Positions 46,735 to 64,000 of a stretch of 64,000 nucleotides of DNA are shown here, piece by piece. The number at the start of each line of letters is the position of its first letter. The first letter of the stretch is position 1. The position numbers and the translations under genes are program-made. This DNA comes from Myrica gale (taxonomy: Eukaryota > Streptophyta > Magnoliopsida > Fagales > Myricaceae), in NCBI GenBank assembly GCA_963930655.1, contig OZ005618.1, forward strand, positions 19,247,001 through 19,311,000. The letters are read 5' to 3'. The notes beneath the pieces were generated by a model. It made no database searches. It worked only from the letters and a program-made list of their open reading frames with translations, and had not been told where the DNA came from.

Positions 46735-47400
46735 AAATCTTCTCTTTGGCATGTGAAGGAACTCTGCATAATCCTGGAGCCCCTGCTCTATCTTCTGCAG
46801 CTGCAACACCAACGGTCTCCTTGTCACAATGCCTGAAATTTCCAAGCAAAAGATAAGATATCCAGGAACAAAAACCTTCTTTACTAGGACAAAGAGAACC
46901 AAGGAGGAAATAAAGTAAATATCAAAATTTTCGTTTTTCATCATTTTTTGTCGAATACTACATTTTTAACACTCAGATGACTCTGGTTGGTTGCCAGAAA
47001 TTGTATGTATAAATGCTCTAAATAAACCATATAGGTTCGACAAAGACAATAAGTTGCGTAAATAAAAGAGAAATAAAAATGACTTTCCAGAAAAAATGAA
47101 AAAAGGATAATAGATTCTACTCAAAACCATGCCTACTACCGTACTTGACGGTTGACTAGCATTTCCCGTTCTTTGAACGCAACCTTAAACAGTAAATATA
47201 GAAGACAAAACTCTCCATCCGTTTCTGTTCCTTTCAATCCCATTTCTCATCAAACAATCAGACTGCAAATACCAAATCACTAGAGAAGAATAAATAAAAT
47301 CACAAACCCTACCCTGATCCCCTGGGAAGAAAGTCACGCCCAACGATGCTCTCCAACACAGACGACTTACCCGAACTCTGCACTCCCAGCGAAGAACCAG
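46735..47400 (-). pseudogene. DRP1-type dynamin exons 1-2, right copy
   Basis: Exon 1 (to 47,313) carries [19 protein letters not shown] and ends at donor GG|GTAGGG. After an intron of about 480 bp the acceptor TTTCAG precedes exon 2 (46,832-46,735), [18 protein letters not shown] then [15 protein letters not shown], with a plausible donor T|GTATGT. Together they give the P-loop and switch 1 region (TRRPLVLQL, with the conserved Thr) of a DRP1 GTPase. No later exon is present in the window. The upstream N-terminus is not DRP1-like. This arm retains more of the gene and is probably the source of the left arm. Confidence 0.82.
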
Positions 47401-47665
47401 CTTCGAATTCAAAAAATGAGAGAAGGGGGATTAATTCTGAAAACAAGCGGGCAAAAATTGGGAGAAGGGGGATTAATTCGGAAAAGAAGCGGGTCGTCGG
47501 CATATGCTGGTAAAACACGCGGGTCAAAACCACCAACCCGGGTCCGGATTTCATTAACTCGGTTAGAGCAGCTGACGACCGTTAGATTCGAGTGAAGGAA
47601 ATCGTGGCCGTTCCCCCGTAAACCAGCATTTTAACACCCACGTATTGTAACCGAACTCACAGCCA
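46930..47665 (-). repeat. Right arm of the DRP1 inverted duplication
   Basis: Inverse of 43,350-44,085. The homology stops on the inner side in the DRP1 intron, about 100 bp before exon 2, and on the outer side near GTAACCGAACTC at about 47,661. Confidence 0.93.
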
Positions 47666-47699
47666 CCTCTGCCTCTTCTCTCGCTTTTACTCATTTCCG

Positions 47700-48750
47700 T
47701 ATACTACAGATCGTTCCGGTCAGAAAAACGGCACGTTGATCCTCGTCGAGAACGACGGTTAACTCACAAGTCACATTTTGCTTCTGTGGAATACGACGAG
47801 CAGTATAGCTCAGATAAATGTTCGCTCCAGCTCGTCCTCACTTTGTTGTTATAAACGACTGACCGTTTGCCTCACTGCCCAAATTACAAGGTTATATTTA
47901 TTCTTTTTCTTCAGCAAACATAATGAATTATTGGGACCACTTGTAATAATTTGCTTATCCATAAATCAATTCTACGAATAGTAATCTCATTAATTTTCTA
48001 CCAATTTTTCACACACCCTCATAAAAGTCAATAAACACTACTTATATTAATAAATAATTAATTAAAACCATAAAATATAAAATAATAATTCCACCCCTTA
48101 AACTCGCTACTCTTATGCTCTGTCCAAATACACTGCATCAGAAGCTTCATAATCATCTACTGCATTACTTAAGTCAATCATAAAAAATTTCACCTCTTTT
48201 TTTTTCTAAAAAAATATTTTACATTTTAAATGATTGGTTAATATCAAGTTAGAGTGCTTAAAAACTGTATTTTTCAAGATTTGAAATTTAATAAGATCCA
48301 GCTGTCAAGAGTATTGTTTAAACCATTTTTTTTGTCTATTTTAACTGGAAGATGACTTTAATAAATTTGAAAAAAAAAGATGACAAATTTATTAATTTAG
48401 ATTCTAAAGTGGTCGGCTCAAAATTTGACGGGAATATTATAATTCTTTTTTTTTCTTTCTTTCATCAATTATAGATAAGTTCAAGTTTATCAGAACATTA
48501 GTCTGGGTGGTCAAGTTGTGAATCTTATAAATTATTCTTCTTGAAGTCTCATATTTGAATCTTTTAAATACAAATAATTCTTTGGAGTCACTTCTGACAA
48601 AATTAAATTGTTTTAGCCTGTGTGGCTTGAAACTTGCACTAACCCTAGATTTATCGGCTTGTAAAGTGGATCAACTCCGTTGGCCTAATGAGTTGGATTT
48701 CTCTTCATTACACAAAAAAAAAATTATCACCCAGGCTTGAGAGAGATGAG
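47700..48750. other. AT-rich spacer left of the SKD1 promoter
   Basis: No supported gene or bounded element. Confidence 0.4.
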
Positions 48751-48758
48751 AGAGCTTA

Positions 48759-48967
48759 GGTGGTGTTTGTTTGTGGAAATATTGGGGTTTTGGAAATTTT
48801 AGGTATTGGAGTTTGTGAAAAAATATAGTATTTTGTAGAAAAGTGAGGAGAGAGAAGATTTAATTGAATAATATAATATTATTTTATAATTTAATAAAAA
48901 AAGAAAGATTATTTTATAATTATTTAAAAATATTGAGTAGTGAAATAATTGGGAAACAAACGCCTCC
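48759..48967. mobile_element. MITE, GTTTGTTTG family, in the SKD1 promoter
   Basis: TA-flanked 209-bp insertion starting GGTGGTGTTTGTTTGTGG and ending GGGAAACAAACGCCTCC. It sits about 560 bp upstream of the SKD1 start codon, so it may affect expression. The interior is AT-rich and has GAAATATTGGGGTTTTGG, like other members. Confidence 0.75.
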
Positions 48968-49235
48968 TAATCAAATCAAGCCAAAATTTAAACCCACTTA
49001 AACCAAAAATTGACTTGCCAATATTACACGTCACCTCCCTCACAAAGTTCCAACCATCCCAAGCTGTCAGCAGAGAACCCTTCCGTTTCCAGGAAAAAAC
49101 GCCAGCCCGGCAGCCCCCATCCCCACACGCCCCATCCAATTGAAGAAGAAAAAATAAACAAAAAACCAAAATCAATTCCACGCACACATTAACACATCCC
49201 GGTTACCAAACGCATCCTTTGACATAAAGGAAAAT

Positions 49236-49274
49236 TCCTTCCTCTCCTCTCCTTTCCCTTCCCTTCCCCTCTCT
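49236..49274 (+). promoter_or_regulatory. Pyrimidine patch in the SKD1 promoter or 5' UTR
   Basis: An almost unbroken run of C and T about 260-300 bp before the ATG, of the kind (Y patch) common near transcription starts of constitutive plant genes. I see no TATA box close upstream. Confidence 0.5.
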
Positions 49275-49530
49275 GAGTCAAAAACCGATCTCGCAACAAA
49301 TTTCTAATCGAAATTTTAGTTCTTTCCGAGAAAATTAGATCATGATCGTTCTAACTCTGAAACCCATCTTCAGTTGTTACCGTCTTCGAAGCTTTTTCTG
49401 CCAAACTATGAGATGAAACTCTCAGAATTCTAGGGTTCTTTTTTTGGCTAATTGTAAGCCCTTTTAGTTTCCCTTTTGATTCACCTTTGGCGATAGCGTT
49501 TGTTTCTATGCGATTTGTGGGAGGGCAAAG

Positions 49531-55855
<6,325 letters not shown>

Positions 55856-57370
55856 TGATTCGGATAGAATTTCATGCGTTGATCCAACTAGTTGGGAGTA
55901 CATCGACCTGATTTGTATCTTATTTGTCGGGTGGTGGGTCCAGGGAATTATATCGTCAATATTATGCTTCTTTACATGGGGAAGGTGACTTGACTTTCCC
56001 CGTTTCTGTATTCAGATGGAAATACTGAGGTGTGGTACTCACGAAATTGCTTGTCTCAAATTGTGTAAAGAACAGTTTGAAGAATTATGGCCCAAGAATG
56101 TTGAACATGATGTGTACTGGATGCTGGTTGGCGTGTGAGTTGTAAGGGCATAAGCAGCTGCAGAGGACCTTGTGAGATAAAAACTATATGAAGTTTCCAG
56201 ATAACCGTTAAAACTGATCTGGGGTTTTCTTTTTGTTCCCCTCCATCTATTTCCTACTTTTCAACATGGTATTTGGATACAGGTTGCCTCTTTTCAGAGT
56301 GTTGGTCATTATTTCTTCGAAAAAGTAGGTCAATGCTCCAAATGTGTTCATCAATGACCCAAGTTGAAGTGGATTGCTTCTGAGTTGAAAGCACACGCCT
56401 TGAGTTTTTATTTAACTAATGACCTAAAGTGTATTGTTTGTAAATTCAAAATATTGATAAATTTGTGACTAATCGATTTTTTTTAATGCAAACATAATTA
56501 CCTCAAAATCTTGGTTAAGAAAATAATAAAAAAAACTAAAATTATTTATTATTCTCATCAAATCATCTCTTTATATTATAGCAAACATAAAACATGTACT
56601 CAAATAATCTCTTCATTTTCTTATCCACTCATATAAAATTTAACTTTTTCTCAAAATTTAATAAAATTTTGATTTCTCTCAATTTTCATCGTATTCCTAG
56701 AATTTCTAAAAATTTTAGGAATACTACTGTCGACATTGAACCGAGTTGATAAACCTGGTGAAGCTTCTTAGAATCACTCATAAAATCTGCTTCCATCTTT
56801 GAAGGAGTTAATTTGTGATTGGGAAGCTTATGCAATGCCCTAAAAATTCACCATTCAATGGGGGCTTAAACCCAAGTCCGGTGTATTTAATCTTCACTCC
56901 AATGTTCTAGCACATATATATTCACTTGTACGAATAACATTGCTTTAAAGTAAAAGCTAGAAGTCAATTAACATTTGTAAATGCCTTATTTTCTTCTTCT
57001 TTTTTGTTTTTGTTTACTTTCTGTAATAAAATATAGCCATAACTATTTTGAAAGGTTTTAAAAGACGTTCAACCATTGAATTGAATTTAATGTGCCTGAT
57101 TATGCTTTGATATGGGAGATTAGGATCCTCAGCAAAATTTAGATCTCAAATTACATAGTACAATTTAGAGATAAATAGTATTGCATTGTCCAATTGGGGT
57201 AAGTAATTGAGAAGAATCTTAGTTCTTACTTTGGAATTGCATCCTTGAAGGTAATGTATTCAAATCTTGCATCACTTAATTGTATTTGACAATTGGGATA
57301 AAAAATTGCAGAGGATCATAGTGCTTTATTTTGGAATTGCATCATCAAAGGTAAAATGTTCAAGTCTTGT
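55856..57370. other. SKD1 3' UTR and AT-rich flank
   Basis: The first few hundred bases are probable 3' UTR. Between 56,490 and 56,740 an AT-rich segment recalls 13,875-14,110 and may be a MITE relic; I cannot find its borders. No gene. Confidence 0.4.
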
Positions 57371-57389
57371 ATCACTTTTTTTTTTTAGT

Positions 57390-57880
57390 CAAAAATCCTA
57401 GTTCCATACATACTTCCAGAAACAAGTACGAAGTCATGGCGGATCAGTCTCTGCATACAACCAAAACGATACAGAACCATGCATAAGTAATTGAGGATTG
57501 CCTCCGTGGCTAAACACTGAGGCGGCCTAACGAGCCAAATGGTGCACTGTCATATTTGCACCACATGCACTGCCTTCCATTGCTGAAACTTCTCTAGTAA
57601 TCGGTGTATATGTCCTCTATCTCCATGTGTGACCTCAACTCACCTTCCTCACCCTTCTCGCCAGCTCTAAAACCTCTTGTTTCGTACCTTCGTGGACGAC
57701 CTTGTATCACTTGTTGGTTTGGCCTGTGAACACTTCAATCGCAAATTCGCAAGAGTTGGAACCCAGCTAACGGCCCTATTAAATTTTTCGTGCAAAAGGG
57801 AAAAAAGTTTGGAACATATAACAAATAGCCGGATCGGCGCCGGCAATTGGGGCCCATGCGTTGAGTAATACCACATTGAT
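57390..57880 (-). pseudogene. Probable LINE RNase H-like tail, very decayed
   Basis: On the minus strand WVPTLANLRLKC recalls the WxPPPxxxLKCN start of the RNase H-like domain of plant LINEs, and about 250 bp later ANMTVHHLARAASV recalls ANGVAHHLA near its end. The middle is not readable. The call rests on two short motifs in the right order and spacing. Confidence 0.4.
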
Positions 57881-58539
57881 CATCCATATGATCATGTTTT
57901 CAAATCAAAATTTTGCATGGTAACTTGGGAGTGAAGAATACGACAACATGGGTTGTGTCCGATGATCAAAACCCCTTTACGGAGGAACAGTAAAAGCTTC
58001 AGAGGGTTCTCATCGACGCTTACAGCAGAGCAGGCACAACAAATCAAAGGTCCCTGAAGTAATCTTCTGGAATTTAAATGGCAAACCTACTTATTAAGAA
58101 AAGAGCCAAGATTGGAGTGAAGGGGACAAGAAACTCAAAAAATCTTTAATTTGGTGTTGTGATTTAAATAAAACCAGTTTGTAAACTCTTATTCAGCTAT
58201 GCAATTTTTGTTTCCTGTTTCGGTAAAACAAAATCCATCACACGGTCAAAAAATCTAACACCTAACTTTACATGCACAGTGGACGTAAAATATGATCTTT
58301 CCCAAATTCATTGTATATTCACCTGAACATGATCAAAATTTCATGGGTGCTTTTTGGAGTTCTATGTACAGTATACTCTCATCAAGGATAGCATAGATAA
58401 CTCTTAATTGAACTACCTTTACTTCTGCCACAGATAATGATTTCCTTGTTTTCTTGTTTGAGAGCAAGATGAATAAACTCCACACAACAGGTTCCCCGGA
58501 ATTTCTAGGAGTAGATTCCATTCATCAATGTAAATCAGA
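57881..58539. other. Spacer before the subtilase pseudogene
   Basis: No gene supported. Part could be lost upstream subtilase exons, but nothing readable remains. Confidence 0.35.
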
Positions 58540-61325
58540 TGCCAATGGACTCATGTTCAAATATCATTGCTGGGGTCATTGACACAGGTAAATGCTCCAT
58601 ATGTTAGATCTCCTCTTAATCCATCACCAATATATTATCTTCCATTTACTTTGCAGGAATTTGGCCTGAATCAAAGAGCTTCAGTGATGAAGGATTGGGC
58701 CCTGTAACCAAGGAGTTCAAGGGAGAATGTGTTAGTGGTGAACATTTTACAGTGGCCAACTGCAACAGGTACCAAATGTTTTGAACACTGAAGAATTCAC
58801 TCCCATGCGGCTAACCCTGACATTTGGGGGAGAATTCTCAGGAAGATTATAGGTGCCCAGTTCTATTCACAGGGGGTTTGCAGCAGAGAAGGGTCCCCTT
58901 GAATCTTTCAACCTCTCTTTCTTCCGGTCATCTGAAAATAGGTAAGGTCAGGGAACCCACACAATAGCTGGACCCATGGTAGATAACATCAGCTTCTTCA
59001 GTATGGCCAGAGGCTCTGCAAGAGGTGGGGCACCAAGTGCCGGACTTGTCATCTACCAGGCTTTGTTGGTTTAATTTGGGCAGCAATACTGACATTGGCA
59101 TGGATTATTCAATTGCTGATGGAGTTGATATCCTTTCTCTTTCCCTTGGCCCTAATCCTTCCCAGCCTATTTCTTTGAAAATGCAACCTCTATCGGAGCT
59201 TTCCATGCATTCCAAAGAGCCATTCTTGTTTCTGATCGTTCCCAGCATGTCTTTGAAAATGAAATCTCTATTGGAGCTTTCCATGCATTCCAAAGAAAAG
59301 TCACATTGGCAAGATGTGTATTGAAGAAGGAAATTCTGTGCTTTCAGGGCTTCTCTTTAACCCCTATCAAGATGAACAGTTCTTATGGTTTGATATCTGA
59401 GAGTTTTGCGGCTGCCCCAGGAATTCCAGCAAAAATGCAAGGTATCTTTTATATTTGAGGGGGAAACAACTTCTTCTCTATCTGATACATGATCTAGTTC
59501 CTACCCACCAATGTAAAGGAAGAGTGTTAAAACCAATTCACTTCCAATGGAAATTCAATTCAATAGGTGAAGAATTCTCACTGGTTTTTAGTTTCTTCCT
59601 AAATCATAAGCAAAGACCTTTTTTTCTTGATAGTATAAACAGAACTTATATCAACAACTTTCATGGTTTATATTCCTCCCTCACAGAAAATGCTACGAAT
59701 CTTCAAACTAGAAGGATGTGATCTCAAAAAATTATCCTCCTAATCTTTACAATATCTGTCGTTTCACCACCTTCCAAAACTTTCAGAGCGTTCTAAATTT
59801 CCAAGCATCTATCACCACATGCTACATAGTCGTACTCGAAAGTTCCGGACTCCTTGCAATGGAACCCATTGTTAGGCACTGAAAGTACTAACTTCCAATT
59901 TTGTGCTCATATGCAGATATGCTTTAATTCTCTTGGTACCCAGGTACATAAGTCTATGACGTTCAACTTGAGTCAAGACCTTTAAACTGCATTCATTGAT
60001 CTATTGCCTTAAAAGTTTTATTTTTTGTAGCAGCTTTTGCAAAAACAATATACCGGACCAAACCTCAGTCGGGGAAAAATTGTGGTGTGCACAACAGACA
60101 CCGTTAACGTTAACTGAAGAGAAAAAAGCATACTTTTAAGACAAGCTGGTGCAGTTGGAATGATACTAGTCGACCCATAACTCAAAGATGTTGGCTTCCA
60201 GATTGTCATCCCTGGCACTTTAATTGGTCAAGAAGAAGCAGAAAAACTTCAACTATCTATGATTACAGAAAAGTGAGTTCTTCAATTGTAAAAAGTTGTC
60301 CCCAGAGAGAGAGAGAGAAAGAGAGAGAGAAAAAAGAAAAGCTCCACAACAGAGTCAAGTGAACCTTAATTAATCATGAACTAAATGTTAATAAATCACC
60401 AGTCACTTAAATTATGGCACGAATCCAGTTGCTAGAATCTCTCCAATAACAGAAATCTTAATTATGAACACTTAACCTATCACCGTATTTTTTCCATTGG
60501 GGTCTAATTTTATAACTCCGGATATTATTATGCTAACTTAATCTAATTTCTCGATTTCATAATCTTAAAGAAAGAAAGATTATGCCAGAATGATGGGAGA
60601 AAAGGGGTACATTAATGGAATCTCTCAAGATAAGCAGCATGACAAGGAGAAGAAAAACCATGGTGTTACCCGAAAGTGCAAATTCCTATTGCAGCTGTAT
60701 ATCATAGGACTTGGAGTGAATATTTTGACAGCATGATCTCCAGCATCAACTACATCTGAATATTCTGTCAATTATAACATAATCTCTTGCCCACATGTTT
60801 CAGCAGTTGCAGTAATTTTAAAATCCTACTAACCTTTGTGATCTTCAGCAGCCATAATGTCTGCAATAATGACAACCGTTAGTTGCTTGCAAACTACAGT
60901 ATCAGATTATTGCAATTTTACTCATGCCTCTGACTGACAAGTCTATATTGTTTCACAGCAATGGACAAAGATAACCCTCAAAATGCCACAGGAAGGGATA
61001 CAAAGGCACTTGGACGACACTGTTGACTACGGTTCTGGACACCTTAACCCAATGGCAACATTCAACCCTGGACTTGCATATGATTTCGATTCCCATTAGA
61101 TCATTGATTATCTCTGCAGTACTGGTGCTAGCCCTGCACAGTTGAAAAACTTTACCAGGGAACTAGTACGCTGCGAGAGAACCCTGCTATGCCTTCCTAC
61201 TGTTTAATTACCCTTCAATTGGTGTTGCTACCATGAATAGAAGAATATCTGTTTATTGAACTGTCACTTATTATGGTAAAGCTCCAACAGTATATGTTGC
61301 ATCTATTGAATACTGATATAAGCAA
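58540..61325 (+). pseudogene. Subtilisin-like serine protease (SBT), pseudogene
   Basis: Pieces of a plant subtilase run in order: SNIIAGVIDTG (catalytic Asp) to donor at 58,587; IWPESKSFSDEGLGP from 58,657; GQGTHTIAG at 58,946, where the catalytic His of GHGTH is Gln; ARGSARGGAPSAG; MDYSIADGVDILSLSLGP; the PA domain GKIVVCTTDTVN, AGAVGMILVDP and GTLIGQEEAEKLQ near 60,060-60,260; ITPDIIM; NYNIISCPHVSAVA, where the GTSM segment with catalytic Ser is missing (60,779-60,796); DYGSGHLNPMATFNPGLAYD; LCSTGASPAQLKNF; NYPSIGVATMN and the end TVTYYGKAPTVYVAS. Live enzymes are secreted proteases. The prodomain and signal peptide are not found. Many frameshifts and stops occur, and a short tandem repeat (about 59,167-59,220 and 59,248-59,300) lies in the catalytic domain. 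Confidence 0.9.
60307..60336 (+). repeat. (GA)n microsatellite
   Basis: Short run of GA in an intron or decayed exon of the subtilase pseudogene. Confidence 0.9.
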
Positions 61326-62000
61326 CTTATGATATTCACAAATAGAACAACAACCTTTGGTTTTGAGCTTCTATACCAGCAATTCCTAGAAATTGGATGA
61401 GGTGTGTTGTAACTTATGAGTGTGCCGAAAGAAAATGTTAGTTCTTCTTGCATGGATTCATATGAGAAAATCTTGTGTTATAGGGTTTAAGATGACTGCC
61501 TTAGAGGCCCGGGGAGATTTGACCAAATGCAGCACACAAAATTCAGAAAAAAAAAACAATAATGAATTATTTAAAAGAAGAAATTCCCAAGTACCAGGTG
61601 CAATTTTCACTTGCCTCTTGAACCAATATTTTAGCAGCATAGTGGAAAAATGACACTTTCAGACTTCATGGGGCCAAACAATTAATGTGAGTCAAGATAT
61701 CAACCTCTTGCGAAAATGACGCAAATATCTTTGGAGATACAGCTCAAGTAATCAACCTTCATAAATTGTTAAAATATGGTATTTCTTCATGTTAAGGAAA
61801 AGTTTTAAATCCCTGCATCCCTAAGCAATGTTAATTGTTTTGTTTGGTAATCCTAATCATTGCCAGCATATTTTTAGGATTCTACTTCTTGGACTATCTT
61901 TGCAATGTGATTTCCCAATAAGGATATTTGGAAAGCATACAAGTTACATAGCTCCTTTGCCTTAGAATTGTCTTGTTGGCACGCTAAACTTTTGGAAACT
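61326..62000. other. Spacer between the subtilase and PPR pseudogenes
   Basis: No gene. The last part probably includes the 3' flank of the PPR gene, read leftward. Confidence 0.4.
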
Positions 62001-62011
62001 TCCTGGAGGTA

Positions 62012-64000
62012 TCACCAATAATCCCCACATGTGCATGAACCGCCTTTAAAGTGATGGAATCGGTTAGAGTCCCTGACAACAATGTCTCTGGCTTCAAGGA
62101 TTGATATTAACTTAAAAACAGTGTGACAGTCTCCACAGACACTAAGGTTCTTCACAATCTGGATAGGAGTCCCTGGAGATGTAGTGATCAATCCAAAAGC
62201 AATGGCCAGCCTTTCACTGTGTTGAGAAAGGATGGTTTCTTTGTGTTCATCTTCAATGTCGTGAAGCACATAATTTGTATCGGGCCGATATCCTGCATCC
62301 TTCATCCGTATTTTCAATTCTTCTAGTTTAGCGTATATATGATCTGACAAGGGATGTGAAAGATCACCAGCCAAGAATGAGTAGGTCTTATTCTTGACCT
62401 CAATCCAGCTGTAACCAGCTTCCTTTTTTCACTTTTCTCTCATCCATCAACTTTCTCACCTTAGCTCTTTCTTGCCAATTTCCTGTTGCAGCATAAATAT
62501 TGGATAGTAAGACATATGCAGCTGAGTCTTGAGGCTGGAGTGAAATGAGCTTTTCTGCTGCAAGTTCACCCATCTCTGAATTACGGTGAACATGGCAAGC
62601 AGCCAAAAGAGTTCTCCATACAGTTGTGCCTGCAGGGAATGACATCTGATTTATGACAGCTATTGCCTATTCAAGCAGTCCTGCACGGCTATATAGATCA
62701 ACCATGCAGGAAAAATGCTCCATGGTTGGTTCAATATGTTGAAGTATCTTTGACCTTCGGCTACTAAGCCAGCATGTGTACATGCAGAAATCACTCCAAT
62801 GAATGTTATATAGTCCATTTCTATCTTTTGTGTTCTCATTTCCTCAAATACCTCGATAGCCTTCTTCCCGTAACCATGTTGTGCATATTCAGATATCATT
62901 GAGTTCCATGAAACAAAGTCTCTTTCGCGTTGCCTCTTGAAAACTTTATTTGCACTCTCAATATTTCCTCTCTTGGCATACATGGTAACAAGGGCACTAC
63001 TTACACATAGAGCATTATCTAGTCGGGATTTGATTGAGCAAGCATGAAATTGTTTCCCCTGCTCTACTGCTGCTGTAGGTGAAGCACAGGCATTAATGAC
63101 ACTGCAAAAAGTAAATTCATTTGGTTTGACCCTCTCTTTTGCCAACTGGAGAAAAGTTTTGGCAGCTCCCTCAGCATCTCCTCTTTGAGCATATCCAGCT
63201 ATCATCGCTGACCATGTCACGATGTCCTTATCATCAATTAATCCAAATACTATTTAAGCGTCATCAACATAGTCCATCTTAATGTAAGCATATAAGAGTG
63301 CAGTTCCTACTGAAGGTGATTTCTCGTAATTAGTTTTAACGACTTGTGCATGTACTTGGAAGGCAGAAATTGCAGGTTGAGCTGTAAGGATGGTAGAATA
63401 AGTGAAATGGTTTGGTCGAACACCTTCCCTGTTCATTTGGCAAAATAAATTCACTGCTTGAATTCTTCCACCGTTCCGCAAGTACCCACCAATCATGGCC
63501 GTCCATGACACCACATTCTGGAACCCATGCATCGTAGAAAAAAGTTGAAATGCATCGTCCATAACACTACACTTACTGTAAGCTACCATAAGTGTCGTTC
63601 TAATGTTGTGATCAAATCCATACCCAGTTTTGAGAACCAGACAATGAAGCTGGCTCGCAAAGCCCAATTCTTGAAGATTAGCACATAGCTTAATCGTAGT
63701 AGCTAATGTCATCTGGGTAAGAGTTACACCTACAAGCCTCATTTGACAACATTTCAAGCGCTTCTAATTCGAGCCCATTTGCTAAATAACCTGCAACCAT
63801 ACCATTCCAAGAAACCTCATCCCTGTTGTCCATACAGTCAAACACAGCTCTAGCATCTCTAACCATCCCTGACTTTGAATACATATTAATTAAAGAATTG
63901 TATACAAATATCGTAGAATCAAAACCACTCTTTAAAACCATTCTGTGAAGTTGAATTCCCTTCTCAATCATTCCAGCATCTGCTAAAGTTCCAAAAATAG
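62012..64000 (-). pseudogene. DYW-class pentatricopeptide repeat protein, broken, partial at right edge
   Basis: The minus strand reads through several PPR motifs (SLINMYSKSGMVRDARAVFD, VVSWTAMIGGYLRNG, ALVTMYAKRGNIESANKVF, FVSWNSMISEYAQHGYGKKA), E/E+ motifs (WRTLLAACHVHRNSEMGELA) and a full DYW domain with HSERLAIAFG, CGDCHTVFK and terminal CGDYW. DYW domains carry the cytidine deaminase activity used for organelle RNA editing. Lesions: frameshift near 63,740; TAA at 63,254-63,256; frameshift near 62,735; TAG at 62,667-62,669; and a one-base A insertion in a run of A near 62,425. The deaminase ligands HxE and CxxC are intact. It lies where At2g27610 lies in Arabidopsis. The N-terminus is outside the window. 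Confidence 0.88.

Noticed and set aside
47665..47705. Short similarity to the methyltransferase start outside the right DRP1 arm
   Set aside because: About 25 bp of pyrimidine-rich sequence in the wrong orientation for the inverted duplication; chance cannot be excluded.

Overview
The window is eukaryotic nuclear DNA from a dicot-type plant. The evidence is GT-AG introns of plant size, a plant tRNA-Met primer-binding site in Copia LTR elements, plant L1-type LINEs, and plant gene families (SAP, SKD1/VPS4, DYW-class PPR, subtilase, nodulin-like MFS). The species cannot be named from sequence alone. Background DNA is AT-rich and heavily invaded by transposons.

Layout. 1-11,917 holds an old tandem segmental duplication: copy A about 1-3,893, copy B about 5,935-11,917. 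Each copy was later hit by different insertions (an hAT in A; a Mutator-like element, MITEs and a plastid rps12 fragment in B), so each copy shows the empty site of the other. 12,000-16,400 is gene-free and carries foldback and MITE elements and LINE debris. 16,455-20,715 is a defective Copia element with both LTRs, a 5-bp target duplication and an internal deletion of the reverse-transcriptase core. 21,079-22,870 is a nodulin-like MFS transporter pseudogene. 23,165-28,020 is nested transposon debris (Copia, MULE PB1-like fragment, hAT with 8-bp target duplication, foldback element). 28,494-33,791 is a 5'-truncated L1-type LINE with 16-bp target duplications.

From 34,178 the window enters an ancestral gene block: SAP (A20/AN1 zinc finger, minus, intact), an S-adenosylmethionine-dependent methyltransferase (minus, broken), SKD1/VPS4 AAA ATPase (plus, eight coding exons, intact) and a DYW-type PPR gene (minus, broken, running off the right edge). 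From memory this is the order of Arabidopsis At2g27580, At2g27590, At2g27600 and At2g27610, so the block looks like conserved microsynteny in which two of four genes have decayed here. Into it were placed an hAT, a long-TIR Mutator-like element, a foldback element, an inverted duplication of a dynamin-related (DRP1-type) first exon around a 2.85-kb spacer, a short-chain dehydrogenase fragment, and a subtilase pseudogene that has lost two catalytic residues.

The only genes that look functional are SAP (34,178-34,717, with a 5'-UTR intron) and SKD1 (49,531-55,855). SKD1 acts in ESCRT disassembly at endosomes; SAP proteins are stress-response ubiquitin-associated factors. The remaining coding similarity is transposon-derived or pseudogenic. 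I found no clearly new functional system. The most unusual structure is the DRP1 inverted duplication, which could form a hairpin RNA.
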